The notes below the pieces were generated by a model. The model saw only the letters and a program-made list of their open reading frames with translations, was not told the origin of the DNA and made no database searches. Position numbers and translations under genes: made by a program. From QNFN01 sp033722135 (GTDB lineage Bacteria; Pseudomonadota; Gammaproteobacteria; QNFN01), in contig JAWVZO010000164.1 in assembly GCA_033722135.1 (NCBI GenBank), positions 1-5,728 on the forward strand: a stretch of 5,728 nucleotides of DNA. Reading direction: 5' to 3'. This document shows positions 1-5,413 of this stretch, one piece after another; within the stretch, counting starts at the first letter, position 1, and each line of letters starts with the position of its first letter.

Positions 1-945
<945 letters not shown>

Positions 946-964
946 GAGACTGGTCCTAGGGTAG

Positions 965-993
965 ATGACGGATTCGTGAAGGTGGCGTATTTT
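965..993 (+). promoter_or_regulatory. Weak candidate sigma70-type promoter for the amidohydrolase gene
   Basis: ATGACG (965-970, 4 of 6 against TTGACA) is followed by a 17-bp spacer and TATTTT (988-993, 4 of 6 against TATAAT). It lies in the 136-bp spacer between divergent pckA and the amidohydrolase gene and would leave a leader of about 80 nt. The stretch around 988-1018 is the most AT-rich part of this spacer. On the opposite strand the best pckA match I found was TTTTTC-17-CAAAAT, too weak to list. This is a consensus match by eye only. Confidence 0.25.
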
Positions 994-1069
994 GTCAGAA
1001 TCGGACGATGGGAAAAACCCGCTGATCCGGCATGACTTATCCGCCGTCGGACAGCCCTGGCTCACCGCC

Positions 1070-1074
1070 GGGAG
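1070..1074 (+). promoter_or_regulatory. Ribosome binding site that sets the amidohydrolase start
   Basis: GGGAG ends 7 nt before ATG 1082. The reading frame is open further upstream (another ATG-type start exists at 992), but only the 1082 start has a Shine-Dalgarno match and puts a signal peptide at the very N-terminus. Confidence 0.6.
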
Positions 1075-1081
1075 ACCCCGC

Positions 1082-1900
1082 ATGAAACGCACGCTCCGCC
1101 TGCTCGCCGGCCTCGCGCTGCTTGCCGTGGCACGTGGCGTCGTGGCGGCCGGACCGCTCGACGACGCGCACATCCACTACAGCGCCAACGCCCACGGGGA
1201 GGTCGGCCCGGAACGGGCGCTGGCGCTGCTCGACGAGGCGGGCATCCGCCGGGCCATGGTCTCGAGCACGCCCGACGACGGGACGCTCGCCCTCTACCGC
1301 CTGGCGCCGGAGCGCATCGTGCCGGTGCTGCGCCCCTACCGCGACCGGGGCGACATGGCCGCCTGGCACCGCGACCCCGAGGTGGTCGCCTACGTGGCGG
1401 ACCGGCTGGGACGACGCGAGATCTATCGCGGCCTGGGCGAGTTCCACATCGACGCCGGGGACGTCGGCTCCGCGGAGATGGCCCGGCTGATCGAGCTCGC
1501 CCGGGAGCACGGCCTGTTCCTGCACGCCCACACCGACGGCGACGGCATCGAGGCGCTGGCCGCCGCCGCGCCGGGCGTACCGCTGCTGTGGGCCCACGCG
1601 GGGCTCGGCGAGCCCGTGGCCGTGGTCGACCGCGTCCTCGCCCGGCACCCGGGGCTGATGGCCGACCTCTCCTACCGCTACGACGCCATCCTCGACGGCA
1701 CCTCGCTCGACCCGGCCTGGCGCGAGGTGCTGGTGCGCCACGCCGACCGCTTCCTCATGGGCAGCGACACCTGGGCGCCGTCGCGCTGGCCGGCGCTGCC
1801 GGCGACCACCGCGCGGGCCCGGACGATCCTCGACGCGCTCCCGGCGGAGGTCGCGGCGCGTCTGGCGCACGGCAACTTCGACGCGCTGCTCGCGCGCTGA
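1082..1900 (+). CDS. Exported amidohydrolase-family (TIM-barrel) metal-dependent hydrolase
   Basis: A 272-residue protein that probably hydrolyses or decarboxylates a small substrate in the periplasm; the substrate cannot be read from sequence. Residues 1-23 form a Sec signal peptide: MKR, a Leu/Ala-rich core, then VVAA before GPLDDAH. The mature part carries the amidohydrolase metal-site pattern in barrel order: HIH (30-32, strand 1), GEFH (119-122, Glu120, strand 4), HAH (148-150, strand 5), WAHAG (170-174, His172, strand 6) and MGSDTW (226-231, Asp229, strand 8). This fits the Amidohydro_2 type (family knowledge). At about 250 mature residues it is compact but looks complete. The gene stands alone, divergent from pckA and convergent with the small membrane-protein gene only 6 bp beyond its stop. 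Family assignment is secure, while exact function is unknown; lactonase, decarboxylase or amidase activities all occur in the family. Confidence 0.85.
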   Translation: MKRTLRLLAGLALLAVARGVVAAGPLDDAHIHYSANAHGEVGPERALALLDEAGIRRAMVSSTPDDGTLALYRLAPERIVPVLRPYRDRGDMAAWHRDPEVVAYVADRLGRREIYRGLGEFHIDAGDVGSAEMARLIELAREHGLFLHAHTDGDGIEALAAAAPGVPLLWAHAGLGEPVAVVDRVLARHPGLMADLSYRYDAILDGTSLDPAWREVLVRHADRFLMGSDTWAPSRWPALPATTARARTILDALPAEVAARLAHGNFDALLAR

Positions 1901-1912
1901 CCCGGTTCAGCG
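1895..1912. terminator. Hairpin at the convergent junction spanning both stop codons
   Basis: CGCTGA (1895-1900) pairs perfectly with TCAGCG (1907-1912) around a 6-nt loop. The stem includes the TGA of the amidohydrolase gene and, on the other strand, the TGA of the membrane-protein gene. There is no T-run on either side, so it is not a canonical intrinsic terminator. Two TGA stops facing each other are complementary by nature, which supplies half of the stem for free. Confidence 0.3.
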
Positions 1913-2209
1913 GCGGGCGCGGCGCAGGGCGTAGAGCCCCCACGCGAGCAGCGCCGCGCCGAGGCCGAGGTAGATCGAGACGGCCTCGACGGCATCGCGC
2001 CCACCGACCGCCGGCCGGTTGGGCAGGACCGTCACCTCGCCCGTCGAGATCAGTTCAACCAGCCCGTAGCTGCCCACGGCGAGCGCCGGCAGCGCGAAGA
2101 TCAGCGACGAGATCGCGCGTACCTTCCAGCGTCGCGGCGAGACCGGCTCGGGCGTCGGAGGCGGTTCCCGGCGCAGCGGCCCGTCGTCGATCCCCGGCGG
2201 TCGGCTCAC
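1907..2209 (-). CDS. Small two-helix inner-membrane protein, translationally coupled to thiD
   Basis: A 100-residue protein with no family I can name. It starts with a basic, proline-rich cytoplasmic-looking segment (residues 1-32, including PPPTPEP and RRWKVR). Two hydrophobic helices follow, about 33-54 (ISSLIFALPALAVGSYGLV) and 77-94 (SIYLGLGAALLAWGLYAL). They are joined by a short loop with an acidic residue and NRPAVGG, and the tail is RRARR. By the positive-inside rule both ends should face the cytoplasm. I chose GTG 2209-2207 because it overlaps the thiD stop as GTGA and no other good start lies before the first helix. It has no convincing Shine-Dalgarno of its own, so it probably depends on ribosomes finishing thiD. 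The frame stays open far upstream antisense to other genes, but that extension is shadow. Nothing in the sequence links it to thiamin transport. Confidence 0.72.
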   Translation of the reverse strand: MSRPPGIDDGPLRREPPPTPEPVSPRRWKVRAISSLIFALPALAVGSYGLVELISTGEVTVLPNRPAVGGRDAVEAVSIYLGLGAALLAWGLYALRRARR

Positions 2210-3006
2210 GGATGGTAGGCGGGTATCGCGTGGGCGTGATCCAGGGGACCGTGGCCGCTCCCGAACCCGGGTGCGCCGCGGATCGCCTGGTGGACGAACA
2301 GGCGCGCGCGGTGGAACGCCGTGCGCAGCTCGAGCCCCTGGGCGAGTCCCGTGGCGATCGCCGAGGCGAAGGTGCAGCCCGTGCCATGCAGGCTGGTGGA
2401 GTCGAGCCGCGCGCTCTCGGCGCGCTCGACGCCGTCGGCGGTGACCAACAGGTCGACGACCCGTTCGCCGGTGAGGCGCCCGCCCTTGACGATCACGGCG
2501 CGCGCTCCCTGGTCGACCAGGCACAGGCCAGCGGCCACCATCGAGCTGGCGTCGTCGACGTCCATGCCGACCAGTTGACCGGCCTCGATCAGGTTCGGCG
2601 TGAGCACGTGGGCCAGCGGCAGGAGGCGTTCGCGCAGGCAGGCGACGGCGTCCTGCTCGAGGAGCAGGTCGCCGCCCTTGGCGACCATCACCGGGTCGAC
2701 GACCACCGGGATGCCATCGAGTCCGGCGAGTACGTCGGCGACCGCCTCGATCACCGGGATGCTGTGCAACATGCCGGTCTTGATGCAGTCCGCGCCGATG
2801 TCGTCGAGGACCGCGCGCATCTGGTCGACGATGAACCCGGGCTCGACGCCGACGACCCCGTGCACGCCGCGGGTATTCTGGGCGGTCAGCGCGGTGATCG
2901 CCGTCGCCGCGAAACCGCCGAGCGCGGTCACGGTCTTGATGTCGGCCTGGATGCCCGCGCCGCCTCCGGAATCGGAGCCGGCAACGACCAGCACGCGCCC
3001 GCGCAT
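2206..3006 (-). CDS. thiD: Hydroxymethylpyrimidine / phosphomethylpyrimidine kinase
   Basis: Phosphorylates 4-amino-5-hydroxymethyl-2-methylpyrimidine (HMP) and then HMP-phosphate to HMP-pyrophosphate, the pyrimidine half of thiamin, in the cytoplasm. The 266 residues match the ribokinase-fold ThiD family in length. AGSDSGGGAGIQAD is at residues 9-22 and ALTAQNTRGV at 39-48. KTGML (76-80) and DPVMVAKGG (104-112) follow, then TPNLIEAGQL (136-145) and VKGGRL (173-178). HGTGCTF (207-213) holds the anion hole and the conserved Cys211. The tail GSGHGPLDHAH fits the usual GHGP(V/L)NH ending of ThiD. The start ATG 3006-3004 follows a G-run (3011-3016 on the complement), and ATGs further upstream would add an unrelated hydrophobic stretch. 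The gene overlaps the downstream membrane-protein gene by 4 nt. No other thiamin gene lies in the window, and the 121-bp upstream spacer shows no TPP riboswitch that I can see. Confidence 0.95.
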   Translation of the reverse strand: MRGRVLVVAGSDSGGGAGIQADIKTVTALGGFAATAITALTAQNTRGVHGVVGVEPGFIVDQMRAVLDDIGADCIKTGMLHSIPVIEAVADVLAGLDGIPVVVDPVMVAKGGDLLLEQDAVACLRERLLPLAHVLTPNLIEAGQLVGMDVDDASSMVAAGLCLVDQGARAVIVKGGRLTGERVVDLLVTADGVERAESARLDSTSLHGTGCTFASAIATGLAQGLELRTAFHRARLFVHQAIRGAPGFGSGHGPLDHAHAIPAYHP

Positions 3007-3035
3007 GAAACCCCCCAGTGGACCAGGTACGTTCC

Positions 3036-3063
3036 AGCGTAGCCGAGGCGCCGGTCGATGCAA
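3036..3063 (-). promoter_or_regulatory. Candidate promoter for thiD
   Basis: Read on the minus strand, TTGCAT (3063-3058) is followed by a 16-bp spacer and TACGCT (3041-3036). Matches to the sigma70 consensus are only about 3 of 6 in each box. The position is sensible, giving a leader of roughly 25 nt before the thiD start at 3006. Its -35 box lies 7 bp from that of the opposite candidate promoter. Confidence 0.28.
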
Positions 3064-3070
3064 CGTGTGC

Positions 3071-3099
3071 TTGGCACCCATGTCCCGCTGCGCTATCGT
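3071..3099 (+). promoter_or_regulatory. Candidate sigma70 promoter for the ferritin-like/mtfA pair
   Basis: TTGGCA (3071-3076, 5 of 6) is followed by exactly 17 bp and TATCGT (3094-3099, 4 of 6). A start near 3106 would give a leader of about 22 nt before ATG 3128. The -35 box sits inside a small inverted repeat GTGC-TTG-GCAC (3067-3077), a possible but unproven operator. This is the best promoter match in the window. Confidence 0.5.
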
Positions 3100-3127
3100 G
3101 GCGCGAGGCCACCAACCTATAAAAAAC

Positions 3128-3592
3128 ATGGCTATTAGCGACAAGATCATCAGTGCCCAACGAAGGATCATCGATCGCCTGATCGAGTGGGAGGAGCTCG
3201 TCGGCGAACTCTACAAGCGCTATGCCGTCCGCTTTCCCGAGCAGGGCCCCCAGTGGCGACAGCTCGCGCGCGAGGAGCAGACCCATGCCGGTGCGCTGGG
3301 CGCCATCCGCAGGATGCTCGATGCCGGCCACCACCTCGAGGGCATCGGCGAGTTCGACAGCGAGATCATCGAGCAGGAGGTCAACGACGTCCGCCGCGCG
3401 CTGAAGCGCTCCCACCACTCGCAGTTGCGGCTCGACGAGGCGGTCAAGACCGCGCGCCAGATCGAGAGCTCGATCATCGAGTCGAAGTTCTACGACGTGG
3501 TCACCTGCGATGCCCCCGAGTTCAAGCGGATCGCCGAGCGCCTGCGCAGCGACACCATCCGCCACCTCGAGAAACTGCGCAGCATCGGCTGA
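3128..3592 (+). CDS. Ferritin-like four-helix protein (rubrerythrin/erythrin type, no rubredoxin domain)
   Basis: A 154-residue, almost wholly helical, highly charged cytoplasmic protein. Helix A has E22-x6-Y29 in EELVGELY. Helix B has EEQTH (49-53), the E-x-x-H metal motif (Glu50, His53). Helix C runs through Glu113 and Glu118 to FYD (121-123). Helix D holds His146 in DTIRHLEKL. These are the positions expected for a diiron site (family knowledge), but helix D has T-I-R-H where E-x-x-H would be expected, with Asp142 next to it. The site may therefore be incomplete, and iron, another metal or no metal are all possible. No C-x-x-C rubredoxin motif is present; the only cysteine is Cys127. ATG 3128 follows an AT-rich leader with no good Shine-Dalgarno, and it places the first helix right at the N-terminus. 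The gene lies 18 bp upstream of mtfA, in the same frame and probably the same transcript. An oxidative-stress or metal-handling role is inference. Confidence 0.75.
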   Translation: MAISDKIISAQRRIIDRLIEWEELVGELYKRYAVRFPEQGPQWRQLAREEQTHAGALGAIRRMLDAGHHLEGIGEFDSEIIEQEVNDVRRALKRSHHSQLRLDEAVKTARQIESSIIESKFYDVVTCDAPEFKRIAERLRSDTIRHLEKLRSIG

Positions 3593-3610
3593 GCCCACCC
3601 CGGCGCCGGC

Positions 3611-4393
3611 GTGAACCCCCTCGCCCGCCTGCGCGCCTGGCGCCGCGCCCGCCTCCTCGAACGCCACCCGCTCGACGACCACCTCTGGCACGCCGCCGTC
3701 TCCGAACTCCCGCTGCTCGATGACCTCGACGCAGGCGAACTGGCGCGCCTGCGCGAGCTGGCCACGCTGTTCGTCCACCGCAAGGTCTTCTCGGGGGCCC
3801 GCAGTCTCGCGGTCGATCCGTCGATGCAGGCGACGATCGCCGCCCAGGCATGCCTACCGGTGCTCGGTCTCGACGAGACCTGGCTCGACGGCTGGCGCAG
3901 CGTGATCGTCTACCCCGACACCTTCGTCGTCGACCTCGAGGAAGCGGACGAGGCCGGGGTGGTGCACGCGCTGCGCGACGAGCGCATCGGCGAGTCGTGG
4001 GAGCACGGCCCGCTGATCCTCTCCTGGGCCGACGTCGCACCCGGCGCGCAACCCTACGGCGAGGGCACCAACGTGGTGGTGCACGAGATCGCCCACAAGC
4101 TCGACCAGCTCGACGGCGTGGCGAACGGCTGTCCGCCCCTGCACCGCGGCATGGACCGTGGCGCCTGGCAGCGGGACTTCCAGGCCGCCTACGACGCCCT
4201 CGGCACCGAGGTCGACGCCGGGCGCGCGACCTGGATCGACCCGTACGCGGCGGAGGCGCCCGAGGAGTTCTTCGCCGTGCTGAGTGAGCATTTCTTCACC
4301 GCGCCGGAGGCCGTCGCGGAGCTGGTCCCGGCGGTCTACGGGCAGCTACGCGACTTCTACCGCCAGGACCCCCTCGCGCGCCGCGCGGGCTGA
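3611..4393 (+). CDS. mtfA: MtfA-type zinc-dependent peptidase (M90 family)
   Basis: A 260-residue cytoplasmic zinc metallopeptidase, close to the 265 residues of E. coli MtfA, which binds the glucose-PTS repressor Mlc and relieves repression of ptsG (family knowledge). The active-site motif is VVHEIAHKLDQLDG (156-169), with ligands His158 and His162 and catalytic Glu159. The third zinc ligand should be Glu219 in PEEFFAVLSEHFF (217-229). Other family-typical parts are the N-terminal R-R-x-R basic patch, the VIVYPDTFVV strand (98-107) and GPLILSWADV (133-142). The start is GTG 3611: an in-frame stop lies 21 bp upstream (the end of the ferritin-like gene), leaving no earlier option. No strong Shine-Dalgarno is visible in the 18-bp gap, so translation may follow from the upstream gene. 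Whether an Mlc homologue exists cannot be seen here, so the peptidase call is firmer than the Mlc role. Confidence 0.92.
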   Translation: MNPLARLRAWRRARLLERHPLDDHLWHAAVSELPLLDDLDAGELARLRELATLFVHRKVFSGARSLAVDPSMQATIAAQACLPVLGLDETWLDGWRSVIVYPDTFVVDLEEADEAGVVHALRDERIGESWEHGPLILSWADVAPGAQPYGEGTNVVVHEIAHKLDQLDGVANGCPPLHRGMDRGAWQRDFQAAYDALGTEVDAGRATWIDPYAAEAPEEFFAVLSEHFFTAPEAVAELVPAVYGQLRDFYRQDPLARRAG

Positions 4394-4408
4394 ACCGTGG
4401 CACGGGCC

Positions 4409-4432
4409 CGCGGACGGGTCACCCGTCCCGCG
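4409..4432. terminator. GC-rich hairpin between convergent mtfA and the kinase-like gene
   Basis: GGACGGG (4412-4418) pairs with CCCGTCC (4422-4428) around the loop TCA. With one bulged C (4429), CGC (4409-4411) pairs with GCG (4430-4432), for about 10 bp in all. It begins 16 bp after the mtfA stop, and its loop is the reverse complement of the kinase-like gene's stop codon. There is no T-run, so it may be a bidirectional attenuating hairpin or simply protect 3' ends. Confidence 0.4.
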
Positions 4433-5081
4433 TCTCCCGGACCAGATGCTCGAGGTACTCGAGCCGTTTCAGCGAGAGCGCGATCCGCGCCTCGAGGTCC
4501 TCGTCGGGTTCGGCGATGACGTGCAGCATGTCGGCGAAGAAGAAGACCCGGAAGCTGTCGATGTAGCGCACCCGCTGGTCGCGGTCGAGGACGAGGTTGT
4601 CGAAGCCCCAAAGGTCGATGACGCGCATCTCCGGGGTCTCGTACCAGGCGCGCGCCGCCTCGACGAAGGTGACGAGCTGGCGCCGCGCGACGTTCAGCCG
4701 GCGCAGCAGCGGCACCGCCTCGTCCTCGTTGGCCGGGTTGGCGATGTTGAACCAGGGCCGCACCACCTCGGCGAAGACCACGACGTTGCGCGCGCCGTCG
4801 ATGCGGGTCGCGACGAAGGTCGCGCGCGGGACGATCTCGCCGAGCCGCTCGCGCAGCCTGCGGTAGTCGGCGGCGAGCAGCCTGATCTCCGGCAGCGTGC
4901 ACGGCTCCTTGTGGCACTTGATGATCAGGTTGAGCGCGACGCGGCGTCCTTCGCGGACGAGCCGTCCGTGCGCCTGCCACACCTCGCAGTGGTACCCGGT
5001 GACGGACATCAGCGTCGCCGGGATGCGCTCCGTCTCCAGGCAAGCGACCCGCTGGGGAATGCGGTCGGATTCGCGGCCCAT
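4419..5081 (-). CDS. Uncharacterised protein with a degenerate protein-kinase-like pattern
   Basis: A 220-residue protein that I do not recognise by name. It has the order of elements of a small kinase fold. A strand ending in LNLIIK (50-55, Lys55 as candidate ATP-lysine) is followed by a helix with Glu65 in PEIRLLAADYRRL, and by a hinge-like VVVFAEVVRPW (100-110). Next come DLWGFDNLVLD (156-166), resembling D-L-x-x-x-N of a catalytic loop, and YIDSF (173-177), where Asp175 would match the DFG aspartate. The spacing between Asp156 and Asn162 is one residue too long and no H-R-D is present, so activity is doubtful. E. coli YrbL is a comparable short kinase-like protein, but I see no close similarity. 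The aromatic run FRVFFFADMLH (177-187) is distinctive. ATG 5081-5079 starts 19 bp after the lipoprotein stop; Met25 is a possible later start. There is no signal peptide or membrane segment, so it should be cytoplasmic. Confidence 0.7.
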   Translation of the reverse strand: MGRESDRIPQRVACLETERIPATLMSVTGYHCEVWQAHGRLVREGRRVALNLIIKCHKEPCTLPEIRLLAADYRRLRERLGEIVPRATFVATRIDGARNVVVFAEVVRPWFNIANPANEDEAVPLLRRLNVARRQLVTFVEAARAWYETPEMRVIDLWGFDNLVLDRDQRVRYIDSFRVFFFADMLHVIAEPDEDLEARIALSLKRLEYLEHLVRETRDG

Positions 5082-5100
5082 GGCGCCCGCCCGGTTTGGA

Positions 5101-5316
5101 TCAGCGCTCCTGGTCTTCCACGGCCCGCCGGATCCCGGCGGCCTGTTCGAGCACTCGCGGCTCGACGGCCGTGGCCTTGTCGTGGCTGTCGACCAGCGGC
5201 TTGAACGGGTTGTCACCGCTCATGATCTCCTCCGGCTCGCGCGGCGGCTCCTCCCTGGAGCAGCCAGGCAGCGCCAGGAGCAGGACGAGGACGGCGAGGG
5301 TGAGGTGTATCGGCAT
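5101..5316 (-). CDS. Small lipoprotein (71 residues)
   Basis: The N-terminus is a lipoprotein signal: a hydrophobic core LTLAVLVLLLA and the lipobox LPGC (16-19), so Cys19 would be lipidated. Proline at -2 is less common than Ala/Ser/Thr but tolerated. Ser20 follows the cysteine, which in Gram-negative bacteria predicts delivery to the outer membrane. The mature part is only 53 residues, rich in Glu, Pro and Arg (REEPPREPEE). It ends in a helical segment from about residue 36 (NPFKPLVDSHDKATAVEPRV onward), heavily charged, possibly a docking helix. I know no function for it. The start ATG 5316-5314 is the only one that includes the signal; its Shine-Dalgarno is weak. It is the first gene of a likely operon with the kinase-like gene, 19 bp apart. 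Confidence 0.72.
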   Translation of the reverse strand: MPIHLTLAVLVLLLALPGCSREEPPREPEEIMSGDNPFKPLVDSHDKATAVEPRVLEQAAGIRRAVEDQER

Positions 5317-5342
5317 GGCGGCGTCCCGTGCGGTTCGCCGTC

Positions 5343-5348
5343 ATCATA
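5343..5348 (-). promoter_or_regulatory. Candidate -10 box for the lipoprotein/kinase-like operon
   Basis: TATGAT on the minus strand (5 of 6 against TATAAT), 26 bp before the lipoprotein ATG. No good -35 box exists at 16-18 bp (the sequence there is GC-rich, GGTGCG-like) and there is no TG extension, so an activator or another sigma factor would be needed if it is real. Confidence 0.3.
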
Positions 5349-5399
5349 CGCGCCCGCTTGCCAGGCGCACCCGGTGGAGGGCACGCTAGGTCCGGTTCC

Positions 5400-5406
5400 G
5401 GAGGAG
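5400..5406 (+). promoter_or_regulatory. Near-perfect Shine-Dalgarno for the secreted-protein gene
   Basis: GGAGGAG lies 7 nt before ATG 5414, the strongest ribosome binding site in the window. It fixes the start and suggests efficient translation. Confidence 0.75.
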
Positions 5407-5413
5407 CGCCGCG

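Noticed and set aside
992..1020. TTGTCA (992-997) as a -35 box
   Set aside because: No acceptable -10 box lies 16-18 bp downstream (the sequence there is AAACCC-like).
992..1081. Earlier start for the amidohydrolase at 992
   Set aside because: The extra 30 residues would bury the signal peptide and there is no Shine-Dalgarno; ATG 1082 has GGGAG at good spacing.
1037..1870. 277-codon open frame opposite the amidohydrolase
   Set aside because: The plus-strand frame has a signal peptide and ordered metal motifs; this one has neither and no ribosome binding site that I can see.
1588..3042. 484-codon open frame on the plus strand
   Set aside because: It overlaps the amidohydrolase in another frame and is antisense to thiD and the membrane-protein gene; composition is Arg/Ala/Gly-rich with no motif.
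3007..3171. Longer N-terminus for thiD including a hydrophobic stretch
   Set aside because: It would overlap the start of the divergent ferritin-like gene, and ThiD proteins begin just before the AGSDSGGGAG motif. The G-run before ATG 3006 supports the shorter form.
1907..3778. 623-codon open frame on the minus strand
   Set aside because: Only its last 100 codons are a plausible gene. The rest runs out of frame through thiD and antisense to the ferritin-like gene, with low-complexity Arg/Gly composition.
4448..4464. Perfect inverted repeat GCTCGAG-GTA-CTCGAGC
   Set aside because: It lies inside the kinase-like coding region and results from Leu-Glu codon pairs (CTC GAG, itself palindromic) in L-E-Y-L-E. 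CTCGAG recurs across the window for the same reason.
4284..5204. 306-codon open frame on the plus strand opposite the kinase-like gene
   Set aside because: It overlaps the mtfA 3' end out of frame, is rich in Asp/Val/Arg repeats and lacks a recognisable domain. The minus-strand reading is better ordered and fits the operon spacing.
5358..5391. TTGCCA (5358-5363) as a -35 box for the secreted-protein gene
   Set aside because: The best downstream hexamers (CACGCT, CTAGGT) are poor matches or at wrong spacing, so no plus-strand promoter is called.
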